Part shown: positions 30,274 through 40,200 of the stretch, in pieces
How positions within the stretch are numbered: position 1 is the stretch's first letter
Layout of the letters: each line of letters begins with the position of its first letter
The notes under the pieces: model-generated
Told to the model about the DNA's origin: nothing
The model's database searches: none
The model's input: only the letters and a program-made list of their open reading frames with translations
Made by a program: the position numbers and the translations under genes
NCBI RefSeq assembly: GCF_000737595.1
Contig: NZ_CP006271.1
Location: 434,001 to 498,000 of the forward strand
Source of the DNA: Synechococcus sp. KORDI-52
GTDB lineage: Bacteria > Cyanobacteriota > Cyanobacteriia > PCC-6307 > Cyanobiaceae
Direction: 5' to 3'
DNA length: 64,000 nucleotides

Positions 30274-30289
30274 GCTCCGATCAGGAGCT
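30273..30289. terminator. Stem-loop between convergent topoisomerase and purF stops
   Basis: AGCTCC (30273-30278) pairs with GGAGCT (30284-30289) around a five-base loop. It sits directly on the two converging stop codons, as at the pdxA/accB junction. There is no T-run, so intrinsic termination would be inefficient. Confidence 0.35.
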
Positions 30290-31738
30290 GCAGTTCTGCT
30301 CAAGCCATTGGAAATAATCCTCGTCAATTCCACCGGTCACATAGTGGCCATCGAAACAAGACATCTCAAGGTCCTTGATCTCAGTGTTCTCGACAATGCT
30401 TTCCAACAGGTTCTCAACGGTCTGGTAGACGACATAGTCAGCCCCGAGAACATCTGAAATCTCATCACTGGTTCGGCCGTGGGCAAGGAGTTCCGCCCGA
30501 GTCGGCATGTTGATCCCATAAACATTGGGATAGCGAACCGGTGGAGCAGCCGACGTGAACGTCACTTTGTTGGCACCGGCGCTGCGTGCCATCTGAACAA
30601 TCTCGCGAGACGTCGTACCACGAACAATCGAATCGTCGACAATCAAGACATTCTTACCGGCAAATTCAGTGCCGAGAGCGTTGAGTTTCTGACGCACTGA
30701 TTTCTTCCTTTCAGCTTGACCCGGCATGATGAAAGTACGGCCGACATAGCGGTTCTTGTAAAACCCTTCTCGATACTCAAGACCCAATTGCTTGGCCACC
30801 TGCATCGCCGAAGGTCTGGCTGAATCAGGAATCGGCATCACAACATCGATATCGCCAGCCGGCAACGTTTCGGCAATGGTTTGAGCCAAACGATCACCCA
30901 TCCGCAGCCGCGACTCATACACCGAAATGCCGTTCATGACGGAATCCGGTCGCGCCAGATACACGTACTCAAATGCACATGGAATCAGCCGAGGAGACTC
31001 GGCACACTGACGCTGGTGCAGGTTCAAATCGACGTCAATGAACACCGCCTCGCCAGGATCAACATCGCGAACGATGTCGTAGCCGCTGTTTTCAATCACC
31101 AACGATTCACTGGCGACAATCCACTCCTCACGCCCCTGTTCAGACAGCCGCCTGCCGAGAATCAGGGGGCGAATTCCATAGGGATCCCGGAAGGCCAGCA
31201 TTCCGTGGCCGGCAATCAAAGCGATCGCTCCATAGGAGCCCTGAACGCGGTGATGCAGTGACGCCACCGCATCAAACAACTGATCCGGCGTCAGATCGCG
31301 TCCTGTGAGTTGAGCTTGAATCTCCGTGGCCAACACATTGACCAGCATCTCCGTATCACTGGTCGAATTGGTGTGACGACGATCAATCTTGAAGAGGTCC
31401 TGCTCAAGCTGATGGGTGTTGGTGAGATTGCCGTTGTGAACAAAAGTGATGCCATAGGGGGCATTCACATAGAAGGGCTGAACTTCCTCTTCCGACGCAG
31501 CAGCACCACGGGTGGCATAGCGAACGTGACCGATCCCGGCATTGCCCAACAGCTTTCGCATGTCTCGGGTGCGAAAGGCTTCACGCACTCGCCCCCTTTG
31601 CTTGTGTACATGGAAGGTGTGATTGTCCATCGTGACAATCCCTGCCGAATCCTGACCACGGTGCTGAAGCAGAAGCAGATTGTCGTAGATCTGTTGGTTG
31701 ACTGAGTCAACACAGAACATTCCGATAATGCCGCACAT
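30281..31738 (-). CDS. purF: Amidophosphoribosyltransferase
   Basis: PurF makes phosphoribosylamine from PRPP and glutamine, the first step of purine synthesis. The 485-residue protein begins MCGIIGMF; the Met is removed to expose the Cys nucleophile of the Ntn glutaminase domain, and this fixes the start at 31738 against a 47-residue longer reading frame. The PRPP-binding VLIVDDSIVRGTT motif is in the C-terminal half. It runs with purL in the same direction, 61 bases downstream. Confidence 0.96.
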   Translation of the reverse strand: MCGIIGMFCVDSVNQQIYDNLLLLQHRGQDSAGIVTMDNHTFHVHKQRGRVREAFRTRDMRKLLGNAGIGHVRYATRGAAASEEEVQPFYVNAPYGITFVHNGNLTNTHQLEQDLFKIDRRHTNSTSDTEMLVNVLATEIQAQLTGRDLTPDQLFDAVASLHHRVQGSYGAIALIAGHGMLAFRDPYGIRPLILGRRLSEQGREEWIVASESLVIENSGYDIVRDVDPGEAVFIDVDLNLHQRQCAESPRLIPCAFEYVYLARPDSVMNGISVYESRLRMGDRLAQTIAETLPAGDIDVVMPIPDSARPSAMQVAKQLGLEYREGFYKNRYVGRTFIMPGQAERKKSVRQKLNALGTEFAGKNVLIVDDSIVRGTTSREIVQMARSAGANKVTFTSAAPPVRYPNVYGINMPTRAELLAHGRTSDEISDVLGADYVVYQTVENLLESIVENTEIKDLEMSCFDGHYVTGGIDEDYFQWLEQNCSS

Positions 31739-31799
31739 GATGAATCCGTAGACAGAGAGATGAGGAAGAGAAACGACCGTCAGGTCACGCCTGACGCAA

Positions 31800-34106
31800 T
31801 CACTCCGAATGGATCCGTCGGGGCAACGCATCACGGAATACAGCGGCACAGCGTTGCACCTCGAGATCAAGCTGAACAACCGATTCAGATCGGATCACCA
31901 ATCGAGCCTCCGCGGTGACGCGTCCAAGCTGGGTGACAGAGAGCGCTGGATTGGATCCAATCAACTGCTCCCATGCAGGGAGACTGGCTGCGTTCACCGA
32001 CACAATCACCCGGCTTCCGCCTTCGGCGAACAGAACGCGCTCCAGGCGAGCTAAGCCTGTGGACAGCGTCACGTCGATGCCCAGATCAGAGGCGATGCAA
32101 GATTCAGCCAATGCCACCGCCAGGCCGCCATCACTGCAGTCGTGGGCGGAGGCCAACAGCCCCTGAACAATGGCCTCACGCACCAGACGCCCCACCGCTG
32201 CTTCAACGGCAAGATCGGGCTTGGGCGGTCGTCCGGCCAGTGATCCAAGGGTCTGCTGCTGATAGGCACTGCCCGCCAAACCAAGGCTGGGATCCGCGCC
32301 GTCCTCCGGCGGAACACCGATGAGGAAGATGGCATCGCCGGGCTGTTGCCAGGCCAAGCCAGTCACACGGCTGATGTCATCCACCCCACCAACCATGCCG
32401 ATCACCGGCGTGGGATGGATCGGTTGCATCGTGCCGTCGTCCTGTTTGGTCTCGTTGTAGAGCGAGACATTGCCCCCAGTGACGGGGGTGTTGAGGGCGC
32501 GGCAGGCTTCGGAGATCCCGCGGCAGGCCATGGCCAGCTGCCAGAACCCCTTGGGTGTTTCCGGTGAGGGGAAATTGAGGTTGTCGGTCACCGCCAGGGG
32601 CTCCGCCCCAACACAACTCAGGTTGCGTGCCGCTTCCGCGACAGCGGCCTGGGCGCCGCGTTCGGGATCCAGGGCAACCCAACGGTTGGGGCAGTCCACC
32701 GTGGCGGCAACACCACGATTGGATGCAGCCATGGATCCATCGCCCTGCTGTGGTCTCAGACGCACCACAGCGGCATCAGCGGCACCGGATGAGACCACCG
32801 TGTTGGCCAGCACCTGCTGGTCGTACTGACGGTGAACCCAGTGCTTGCTGGCGATGGTGGGATCGTCCAGAAGCTGCAGGAGGGCTGCCGCGGCATCTGT
32901 CAGCTCCGGGAGCTCCTGCTCGGTCCAGCGCCAGAGCGCCTGAAGGTCTGCCGGGGGCTCCTGCAACAGGGCATGTTTTTCGATTGGGGTGTCATCGGCA
33001 AGAGCTGTGGCCGGCACCTCAGCGGCGACGGCACCGTGATGCAACACCCGCACAATCGGTTCCTGGAGCACCTTGCCCACAACCGCTGCCTGCAAGCCCC
33101 AACGACGGAACCGCTGCATCAAGGCGTCCTCCCGGCCGGCCTTCACCACGAACAACATCCGTTCCTGGGATTCCGACAGCAGGAACTCGTAAGCCGTCAT
33201 CCCGGTTTCACGGGCCGGAACACGATCCAGATCCAGTTCCACCCCCAGGCCCCCTTTCGCGGCCATCTCCGAACAGCTGCAGGTCAGACCGGCTGCGCCC
33301 ATGTCCTGAGCAGCCACCACATCACCACTAGCGAAGGCCTCAAGACAGGCTTCAATCAGCCCTTTCTCTAGAAACGGATCCCCCACCTGAACGGCGGGGC
33401 GATCATCCAGGGAATCAGCACTGAGTTCAGCACTGGCAAAGCTGGCTCCCCCCATGCCATCCCGGCCGGTGGTGCTGCCGACATACACCACGGGATTGCC
33501 GACGCCGATCGCACCGGATTTGACGATCTCCTCGGTCTCCATCAACCCGAGAGCCATGGCATTCACCAGCGGATTGCCGGAATAGGAGGGGTCAAAGGCA
33601 ACCTCGCCACCCACCGTCGGCACCCCAACGCAGTTGCCGTAATGGGCGATGCCAGCCACAACGCCTTCGATCAGACCGACATTGGCGGGATCCTCAAGAG
33701 GACCGAAGCGCAGAGCGTTCAGCAGCGCGATCGGACGGGCCCCCATCGTGAAGATGTCACGCAGGATCCCGCCCACCCCTGTTGCTGCCCCCTGAAAGGG
33801 TTCGACAGCGGAGGGGTGGTTGTGGCTTTCGATTTTGAAGGCCAACCGGTGGCCCCCTCCGAGATCCACCACGCCAGCGTTTTCGCCCGGTCCCACCAGG
33901 ATGCGTGGTCCCTCTGTGGGGAAGCCACTCAGCAAGGGCCGGGAATTGCGATAACAGCAGTGTTCGGACCACATCACACCGAACATGCCCAGCTCAGCTC
34001 GGTTCGGCTCGCGACCGAGTCGACGGCAGATCTCATCCCAGTCACTGGGCTTGAGCCCTTCCTGCTTCAGGGCTGCAGCTATGTCGTACGCAGGGGAGGA
34101 AACCAC
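31800..34106 (-). CDS. purL: Phosphoribosylformylglycinamidine synthase subunit PurL
   Basis: The 768-residue protein is the small-type PurL that works with separate PurS and PurQ. Motifs include [42 protein letters not shown] and GDGGVGG-like Gly-rich ATP sites. I chose GTG at 34106 (residues FVV-SSPAYD), because the 108 residues readable upstream lie over the adjacent PRC-barrel gene and look non-coding. Two PurM-like halves are visible. It forms a purL-purF pair on the leading strand close to the origin. Confidence 0.93.
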   Translation of the reverse strand: MVSSPAYDIAAALKQEGLKPSDWDEICRRLGREPNRAELGMFGVMWSEHCCYRNSRPLLSGFPTEGPRILVGPGENAGVVDLGGGHRLAFKIESHNHPSAVEPFQGAATGVGGILRDIFTMGARPIALLNALRFGPLEDPANVGLIEGVVAGIAHYGNCVGVPTVGGEVAFDPSYSGNPLVNAMALGLMETEEIVKSGAIGVGNPVVYVGSTTGRDGMGGASFASAELSADSLDDRPAVQVGDPFLEKGLIEACLEAFASGDVVAAQDMGAAGLTCSCSEMAAKGGLGVELDLDRVPARETGMTAYEFLLSESQERMLFVVKAGREDALMQRFRRWGLQAAVVGKVLQEPIVRVLHHGAVAAEVPATALADDTPIEKHALLQEPPADLQALWRWTEQELPELTDAAAALLQLLDDPTIASKHWVHRQYDQQVLANTVVSSGAADAAVVRLRPQQGDGSMAASNRGVAATVDCPNRWVALDPERGAQAAVAEAARNLSCVGAEPLAVTDNLNFPSPETPKGFWQLAMACRGISEACRALNTPVTGGNVSLYNETKQDDGTMQPIHPTPVIGMVGGVDDISRVTGLAWQQPGDAIFLIGVPPEDGADPSLGLAGSAYQQQTLGSLAGRPPKPDLAVEAAVGRLVREAIVQGLLASAHDCSDGGLAVALAESCIASDLGIDVTLSTGLARLERVLFAEGGSRVIVSVNAASLPAWEQLIGSNPALSVTQLGRVTAEARLVIRSESVVQLDLEVQRCAAVFRDALPRRIHSE

Positions 34107-34146
34107 GAATCGCGGAGCACCTCCCCCCAGTGTTGCCGACCGCCCG

Positions 34147-34905
34147 TCAGACCCAGGGGTCTTCGTCCTCGCGGCGGCGGCGGGAGGGGGCGTCCTCCCA
34201 GCTGTCGTCGTCCCAGACCTCAGGTCCAGACAGGACCTCGGGCTCGGGCTCGTCGTCATCAGGCGAGGAGCGCATGGTCTCTGAGCGCAGATCGTCAATG
34301 GGCGCGTCGTCCAACCACCCCTCCAGGCGATCACCAGCGCGGTCCCCCATGGCCCGCAACTGGTCCCGCCAGCGTTGGGTGCGTTGGAGCAGATCTTGAC
34401 GCACGCTGGCTCGAGCCATGGGCAGATCATCCAATCCCATCAGGCCGGTTTGGATCTGACCAGGTTGCTGATCAAGGATGCGATCCGGAGCCAAACGCCA
34501 TCGGGAACTCCCCGGCAGTCGCGGGTCGCTGCGGGCGATCAGGTAATGAAGAATCGCACCGTCAGCGGGGCGGAAATCGAGATCCACAACGCTGCCAATC
34601 CGCTCACCGTTGCGGTCCAGCAAGGCTGCATCCATCAGCGTGGGCAAGCGATCCAGAGTCACCTGGTCGGTGAGCGCCGGTTCGCCGCGCACGAAAACCT
34701 GCTGATCCGTCAACCCACAACACTGGTTCAAACGCCAGACATCTCGCGACATGCGCAGGGCTGATGGACGGCTGACCCAGCCCAGCAGCCGATGCACCGG
34801 CGGATGCATCCAGGCCATGACCCCAGGGCCATGGTCCAAACCCAGATCACAACGAACGGTGTGACTCAGAAGATCACTGAGAAGCAGCTGATCCGGAAGC
34901 GACAC
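34147..34905 (-). CDS. PRC-barrel domain protein
   Basis: A 252-residue cytoplasmic protein with two PRC-barrel-like segments (about 1-75 and 90-160; the second contains [17 protein letters not shown]). An acidic, low-complexity tail (about 205-252) is rich in Asp, Glu, Ser and Arg. PRC barrels are found in photosynthetic reaction centre H subunits and in ribosome/RNA proteins such as RimM. Its role here is unknown. It sits between purL and dnaN with only one base separating it from dnaN, so it is probably translated from the dnaN transcript. Confidence 0.8.
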   Translation of the reverse strand: MSLPDQLLLSDLLSHTVRCDLGLDHGPGVMAWMHPPVHRLLGWVSRPSALRMSRDVWRLNQCCGLTDQQVFVRGEPALTDQVTLDRLPTLMDAALLDRNGERIGSVVDLDFRPADGAILHYLIARSDPRLPGSSRWRLAPDRILDQQPGQIQTGLMGLDDLPMARASVRQDLLQRTQRWRDQLRAMGDRAGDRLEGWLDDAPIDDLRSETMRSSPDDDEPEPEVLSGPEVWDDDSWEDAPSRRRREDEDPWV

Positions 34906-34906
34906 A

Positions 34907-36064
34907 TCAGGAACGAATTTGAACGGGCATCACCAGATAGGTGAAGGCTTCGGAGGCTTCATCGGATCGAAGCACAGCCGGTGTGGTGGGGGCATTGCAG
35001 TGCAGAACAATCCGATCGGAACCCAACGCTTTCAGGCCATCCAGCAGATAGCGAACATTGAAAGCAATCTGAATCGCATCACCCTGCAGGTTGGCGGGAA
35101 GCGACTCTGAGCCACTGCCCACATCCTGGGCATCGGCACTGATCTGAACAACACCGTCTTCAGGCTGACTGCTGAATTTCACAACGTTGTTGTGTTGATC
35201 AGCCAGCACAGCAATCCTCTCCAAAGCAGCGATCAGGGAGCGACGGTCCATTCCGAAGGTGCGGGTGAAACCATCGGGAATCAGCTGGCCGTAATTGGGA
35301 TACGTGCCCTCCAATGTGCGGCTGGTCACCATCTGGTCGGCCGCAAGAAAGACCACCTGGCCGCGATCACAGAACAAACTGACGGGTTCATCGGAGCGCC
35401 AGGACGTCATCAGACGTTCCACCTCCCGCAGAGAACGCGACGGGAGCGTCACCGCGAAACCCTGTCCATCAACAGTGTCGGTAACGGCCGCATCCTGCAA
35501 AGCATCATCAACATTGAGAACCGCAAGGCGGTGACCATCGGTGGCAGCCGCTTCCAGAGCCCGCTGGTTGAACTTGAGATGCACACCAGTCAGAAGTTGC
35601 TTGGCTTCGTCAGCACTGCTGGCAAAAAGGGTGCCCTTGAGCGCCTGCACCAACCGTTCTGGCTGCAGCTTGAGCGTCATGCCGCTCTCCACCATCGGAA
35701 GGTCGGGGTAGTCATCAGCACTCATACCGCGCATCTGATAGCTGCCACTCAAGCTGGTGAGCTGAACCTGTTCGCCGGAGTCGTCAACCGCAAGCGTGAC
35801 CGGAGAATCACTGGACAAACGAGAGACGATCTCTCCCAGCAACCGGGCTGGAAGGGTGATGGCTCCACTGGTTTCCACACTGGCGGCAAGGGACGTCTGA
35901 ATCCCAAGACTCAGATCAAACCCCGTGAGACTGAGTCGGTTGCTGCCGGCATCGGCAGTGAGCAACACATTGGCCAACACTGGATGGGTGGGGCGTGTGG
36001 CAACGGCACGACTCACCAGCTGCAAAGCGCCATTCAGTTCGGACTGTGAACAGACCACCTTCAT
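34907..36064 (-). CDS. dnaN: DNA polymerase III beta subunit (sliding clamp)
   Basis: DnaN is the processivity clamp of the replicative polymerase. The 385-residue protein begins MKVVCSQSELNGALQLVSRAV and has the usual three topologically similar domains, ending in TYLVMPVQ, the typical M-P-[VM]-[RQ] C terminus. It is transcribed leftward away from the probable origin. In picocyanobacteria dnaN is by convention the first gene of the chromosome, with dnaA located elsewhere; that fits the absence of dnaA here. Confidence 0.97.
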   Translation of the reverse strand: MKVVCSQSELNGALQLVSRAVATRPTHPVLANVLLTADAGSNRLSLTGFDLSLGIQTSLAASVETSGAITLPARLLGEIVSRLSSDSPVTLAVDDSGEQVQLTSLSGSYQMRGMSADDYPDLPMVESGMTLKLQPERLVQALKGTLFASSADEAKQLLTGVHLKFNQRALEAAATDGHRLAVLNVDDALQDAAVTDTVDGQGFAVTLPSRSLREVERLMTSWRSDEPVSLFCDRGQVVFLAADQMVTSRTLEGTYPNYGQLIPDGFTRTFGMDRRSLIAALERIAVLADQHNNVVKFSSQPEDGVVQISADAQDVGSGSESLPANLQGDAIQIAFNVRYLLDGLKALGSDRIVLHCNAPTTPAVLRSDEASEAFTYLVMPVQIRS

Positions 36065-36497
36065 CGTCCTGGAGACCTGAGTGCGCTGAGGTGTCCCACG
36101 GTTTCACAGGCTGAGGGGAAGTGCAATGGCCAGGGCAACGGGATTCTCTGTCGGCTGTTTGGTTCTTATGGATTTAAAAAAGAAACAACAAAAACAGCCG
36201 TCGTAGGGCCTGGGGAAACGGGGAAAAGCTGCCTTGAAACCAGTGCTCAAAGGAGTTTTTTGCCCTACACGGCTGAGGAGAATTTTTTACAGAATGGGGA
36301 ACGTCACCTGTTTTTCCACCTCTTCACAGCAAGTGGAAAACCGGAGGCTCGAGAGAGTCGGATCTTTTCGTTGGTTTTCCACAGTGTGTTGGGGCGGTTC
36401 TGGCTTGTCTTCCGCAGCCGCTTTGTAGGTTGGTTTGCCGCAATGGCCACAAAAAAGCCCCCATAAGGGGGCTGAAGCGCGTTGATGGAGGGCGGTG
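36065..36497. other. Probable chromosome replication origin (oriC)
   Basis: This is a 433-base gene-free gap between dnaN and thrC. A 9-mer TTTTCCACA (36375-36383, plus strand) is a consensus-like DnaA box. Related boxes are TTTTCCACC (36312-36320) and an inverted TTTTCCAC (36333-36340). An A-rich stretch at about 36168-36200 is a candidate unwinding element. By eye the top strand is C-rich to the left and G/T-rich to the right, and flanking genes mostly point away from this gap. The short open frames here look like chance. Confidence 0.75.
36450..36473 (-). terminator. Rho-independent terminator of thrC
   Basis: On the minus strand AGCCCCC, a four-base loop and GGGGGCT are followed directly by TTTTTT. 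The stem occupies 36456-36473 and the T-run 36450-36455. It lies 25 bases past the thrC stop and would also insulate the origin from thrC transcription. Confidence 0.88.
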
Positions 36498-37604
36498 TCA
36501 GAAGCCCATCACGTTGGCGACGGTGCCCAGATCGGGATTGAGATCGGTGTGGAAGGCGGCATCGTTGTTGCTGATGGCGCAGTCGGGATCCTTCAGGCCG
36601 TTACCGGTCAGAACGCAGACCACCGTGGCGCCGGCCGGTACTTCATCTTTTCGTTTAAGCAGGCCTGCCACAGAGGCAGCGCTGGCGGGCTCGCAGAAGA
36701 TTCCCTCCTGGCCGCCCAGGAGTTTGTAGGCCGCGATGATCTCCGAATCGGTCACATCCAGGAACGCACCGTTGCTGGCTTCCCGTGCTGCCAGGGCCTT
36801 GGCTCGGTTGACCGGGTTGCCGATGCGGATGGCTGTGGCGATGGTTTCGGGATCCGCCACCGTGGTGTTGTTCACCAGAGGGGCTGATCCGCTGGCCTGG
36901 AAACCCATCATTTTCGGCAGGATCCGGCTCCGGCCGGCCTGCTGATATTCCTGAAAACCCATCCAATAGGCGGTGATGTTCCCCGCGTTGCCCATGGGAA
37001 TGCACAGCCAGTCGGGGGCGTCTCCGAGGGCATCCACGATTTCGAAGGCTGCCGTCTTCTGTCCCTGCAGCCTGTAGGGATTCACCGAGTTCACCAGGGT
37101 GACCGGATACTTTTCCGCCGCTTCGCGAACGATGTCGAGGGCACGGTCGAAGTTGCCGCGGATCGCCAAGACCTCAGCGCCGTAGACCAGAGCTTGAGCC
37201 AGTTTTCCCTGGGCGACATAGCCATCAGGGATCAAGACGAAGGCCCGCATCCCTCCTCGGCGGGCGTAGGCCGCTGCTGCAGCACTGGTGTTGCCTGTGC
37301 TGGCACAGATCACCGCTTCACAACCGGCTTCCTTTGCTTTGCTGATCGCCATGGTCATGCCCCGGTCCTTGAAGGATCCCGTGGGATTGAGGCCGTCGTA
37401 TTTCACGAACACCTTCACACCCTTGCCGATCTGGTCCGCGATTGATGGAACGGGAATCAGAGGGGTGGCTCCCTCGCGCAGGCTGATCACCGGCGTTGCA
37501 TCGGTGACGGGAAGCCAGCTGCGGTAGGCCTCAATCAGTCCTGGCCAGTCCTGCATCACAGGGGTGGCACTAAAACGCCGACGGAGGTTCTGAAACAGGG
37601 ACAC
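36498..37604 (-). CDS. thrC: Threonine synthase
   Basis: ThrC converts O-phosphohomoserine to threonine with pyridoxal phosphate. The 368-residue protein is a fold type II enzyme with the PLP lysine in [11 protein letters not shown], the [10 protein letters not shown] phosphate-binding motif and a Gly-rich loop near PMGNAGN. The GTG at 37604 is taken as the start. An ATG at 37556 (MQDWPGL) would give a protein 16 residues shorter and is equally plausible. It is oriented toward the origin and ends in a clear terminator. Confidence 0.94.
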   Translation of the reverse strand: MSLFQNLRRRFSATPVMQDWPGLIEAYRSWLPVTDATPVISLREGATPLIPVPSIADQIGKGVKVFVKYDGLNPTGSFKDRGMTMAISKAKEAGCEAVICASTGNTSAAAAAYARRGGMRAFVLIPDGYVAQGKLAQALVYGAEVLAIRGNFDRALDIVREAAEKYPVTLVNSVNPYRLQGQKTAAFEIVDALGDAPDWLCIPMGNAGNITAYWMGFQEYQQAGRSRILPKMMGFQASGSAPLVNNTTVADPETIATAIRIGNPVNRAKALAAREASNGAFLDVTDSEIIAAYKLLGGQEGIFCEPASAASVAGLLKRKDEVPAGATVVCVLTGNGLKDPDCAISNNDAAFHTDLNPDLGTVANVMGF

Positions 37605-37657
37605 CGGCTGGGATGGGGGGATTTCCGAAATCTAGGCGGCGTCCGTTCGGGGCTTGA

Positions 37658-38239
37658 TCAGGGTTGTGCTTCCTTCAATCCGTCCAAAGGGGAGTCGGAG
37701 AAAAACTGCACCAGGCCGGCGATCGATTCAGCTTTTTCGATCACCCCAAACAGAGCAGGCAGATTCACCGCCAACACGGCATTGGGATAGCTCTTCAGAA
37801 AGCTCACTGCTGTGAGGCCATCTTCACTTTGCAATCCATTGATCACGCCCGCACGGATCGCTGGGACACTGACCTCTGGTTCCGGTGAGTGGATCGGATA
37901 AATGATGCGTGCAGTACGACGCAGGATGGCTTCACCGATCCGTGTGTTGATCAGACGGCTGGTGAGCACCAGGGGAAGCTCAAGTTTTTGATTGAGCATC
38001 TGCGAAACCTCTTGAGGGTTCTGCCCGGACAGCTCAAGCAGATTGCCCAGCAGTCCAATGCCTTCCCCGGTTTCGGCCAGGTGCTCAAATTCCTTGACCG
38101 GTATCGAGCGACGGAAAGCACCGCTTACGAGGGCCACATCGGTGGCGGCGTGCAGGGGTTGCATGATGCTGCTCCAACCGATTCCAAGCCCTGCGGCCAA
38201 GGCCACCAGTGAGGAACGGGTGAAAGGCCTGCGAAGCAT
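37658..38239 (-). CDS. DUF1400-domain secreted protein
   Basis: The protein has about 193 residues, with an N-terminal signal segment ending near LHAATD. The body is a stand-alone DUF1400-like domain: VKEFEHLAETGEG, a Leu-rich helix, NTRIGEAILRR, the AIRAGVINGLQSEDGLTAV helix and YPNAVLAVNL. In cyanobacteria DUF1400 usually precedes an alpha/beta hydrolase domain; here that domain is absent. The start codon is ATG at 38239, with a GTG one codon upstream. It lies 24 bases downstream of the ABC1 kinase gene and is likely cotranscribed with it. Confidence 0.75.
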   Translation of the reverse strand: MLRRPFTRSSLVALAAGLGIGWSSIMQPLHAATDVALVSGAFRRSIPVKEFEHLAETGEGIGLLGNLLELSGQNPQEVSQMLNQKLELPLVLTSRLINTRIGEAILRRTARIIYPIHSPEPEVSVPAIRAGVINGLQSEDGLTAVSFLKSYPNAVLAVNLPALFGVIEKAESIAGLVQFFSDSPLDGLKEAQP

Positions 38240-38263
38240 CACGCTGTTGATGTTGTGGGGAAC

Positions 38264-40123
38264 TTAGGCAGGAACGCCAGCAGCGACCCGCACCAGGCGG
38301 ACAACTCCACGTTCGGCCAGCCCCTGAGCCACCTGGAATCCCATCCGTCGGGTGTCCGGTTCGTTCAGAACCCTTGGCATTCTTCGAAGTAGAAGCTCGG
38401 GTGTGAACCCCGGCAAGGATTGCAACACCTGAATCAACTCGCGCACCGGCTCCAGTTGCATCAGCGGATCGGAGAGCCCTGGAGCTGTTTGAGCGATGGA
38501 GGAGGGTTGCAGTCGTTTGGGCAAGCGTCGGCCCAGACGTTGCATCGTGGACCACCCCAGGGCATCCAGTCGGTCCACGGTGGCGGACACCAATTGATCC
38601 CTCAGGAGCCCTGCCTTGGGTGAGAACAGGAAGTCGAGCAGTTGGTCCAGAAGGGACTCCAGGTCCAGCTGGGCCTGACTCGCAGCACTGGAGACCAGAT
38701 TTTCAAGACGGGTCCAACGGAAGGCGTCCCCGTCGAACAGCATCTCTTTGAGGCTCTGACGCAGTTGTGGATCGGGATCCTCCATCAGCCTCCGGGCGAA
38801 GTAGGGGTAGGCGGCGCCGAGGATCTTGAAGTTCGGATCCACACTCAGGGCGATGCCTTCGAGGGTGACCAGCGACCGAATGATCAGGGCGTAGTAGGGC
38901 GGGACCCGGAAGGGGAATTTGTACATCACACCGGACATGTCGTCGGTGACCGCTTTGAAATCCATCCGGTTGACGCCGGCTTCCAAGGCTTGGCTGAAGA
39001 CCTTCTCAAAGGCCGGAACAATCGGTTCCAGGTTTACGTCTTCCGCCAGGAAACCCAGGGTGACGAAGTCTTTGGAGAGCTTTCCGAAGTTCCGATTCAC
39101 CAGATGGACGACGGCCTGAATCAAGCCGGTGCGCGACTCGCGGCTGACTTCGCTCATCATCCCGAAGTCGAGATAACAAAGACGACCGTCCTCCAAAGCC
39201 AGGAGATTGCCGGGGTGGGGATCGGCATGGAAGAAGCCATGCTCCAGCAACTGTTGAAGGCTGCAGTTCACGCCCACCTCCACCATGTCGTCCGGATCCA
39301 CGCCGAGCTCCCGAACCGCATCCAGGTTGGTGAGCTTGACGCCGTCGATCCACTCCATTGTCAGCACGCGGCGGCTGGTGGCGTTGCGGTAGATCGTTGG
39401 AACAGCGATCCGAGGGTTGTGTTGATGCAGCTCAGCAAAGGTCTCGGCATTTGAGGCCTCGTTGAGGTAGTCCATCTCTTCGAACACCCGTCGCCCCAGC
39501 TCGTCGATCAAAGCGACGAGGTCGCTGCGGATCAGGCCGATGTTGCTGTTCAGCCAGGCGGCGATGTTGCGCACGATGTACAGATCCAGGGTGATCTGCT
39601 CACGCAGCCCCGGGCGCTGCACTTTCACCGCCACCTTGGCGCCGCCTTTGAGGGTTCCTTTGTGGACTTGACCCAGGGAGGCGGCTGAAATCGGATCCCG
39701 GTCCAGCTGTTCGAAAATCTCGTCGACCGGTGCACCCAGGTCCTCTTCGATGCAAGCCATGGCCAGGCCACTGTCGAAGCCGGGCAGTTGGTCCTGCAGC
39801 TGGGCCAGTTCCTCCAGCAGCAATGGGGGGACGATGTCCGGCCGGGTGGAGAGCGCCTGGCCGGCCTTGATGAACGCAGGGCCGAGATCCACCAGCAGTT
39901 CAGCGCATTCGCGCGCTCGCCCCCGGGCCCGTTCCTCATCCTTGAGCAACTGGAAGATCCAGTCGAAGGCGACGCCCAGGAGCAACAGGCCGATCGGCAC
40001 CAGGGTTTGCCAGAGCCGACGGATCAGCCGTTGGGGATGGCCGGCATAAATACGTGTGATGGCGGCAGGGTCGTACTCGAGTAACCCCGCGGCTTCGATG
40101 AAATCCCCGAGCTCCTGCGCCAT
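38264..40123 (-). CDS. ABC1/UbiB family atypical kinase
   Basis: This is a member of the UbiB/ADCK family, about 619 residues long. It has the family KxGQ motif (FIKAGQALSTRPD), an Ala-rich nucleotide loop (AASLGQVHKG), the VKVQRPG lysine region and the HADPHPGNLL catalytic stretch with a following DFGM. Such proteins influence prenylquinone synthesis; in cyanobacteria and plastids, that means plastoquinone and tocopherol metabolism. A C-terminal extension with predicted helices is present. I chose the ATG at 40123; a TTG one codon upstream is the only alternative. Confidence 0.9.
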   Translation of the reverse strand: MAQELGDFIEAAGLLEYDPAAITRIYAGHPQRLIRRLWQTLVPIGLLLLGVAFDWIFQLLKDEERARGRARECAELLVDLGPAFIKAGQALSTRPDIVPPLLLEELAQLQDQLPGFDSGLAMACIEEDLGAPVDEIFEQLDRDPISAASLGQVHKGTLKGGAKVAVKVQRPGLREQITLDLYIVRNIAAWLNSNIGLIRSDLVALIDELGRRVFEEMDYLNEASNAETFAELHQHNPRIAVPTIYRNATSRRVLTMEWIDGVKLTNLDAVRELGVDPDDMVEVGVNCSLQQLLEHGFFHADPHPGNLLALEDGRLCYLDFGMMSEVSRESRTGLIQAVVHLVNRNFGKLSKDFVTLGFLAEDVNLEPIVPAFEKVFSQALEAGVNRMDFKAVTDDMSGVMYKFPFRVPPYYALIIRSLVTLEGIALSVDPNFKILGAAYPYFARRLMEDPDPQLRQSLKEMLFDGDAFRWTRLENLVSSAASQAQLDLESLLDQLLDFLFSPKAGLLRDQLVSATVDRLDALGWSTMQRLGRRLPKRLQPSSIAQTAPGLSDPLMQLEPVRELIQVLQSLPGFTPELLLRRMPRVLNEPDTRRMGFQVAQGLAERGVVRLVRVAAGVPA

Positions 40124-40200
40124 CAATTCATCGGGATGTTCAACACCCCTTCTAAACGAACCGAGCTGCCGCTACGGTCGGCATCATCACAGGGCTGGAC

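Noticed and set aside
34107-34430. 108-residue N-terminal extension of PurL
   Set aside because: It lies over the PRC-barrel gene, has Cys/Arg/Pro-rich random composition, and PurL of normal length starts at the GTG 34106.
36234-36466. Short plus-strand frames within the dnaN-thrC gap
   Set aside because: Composition is random and they lie over the DnaA-box cluster; no homology-like pattern.
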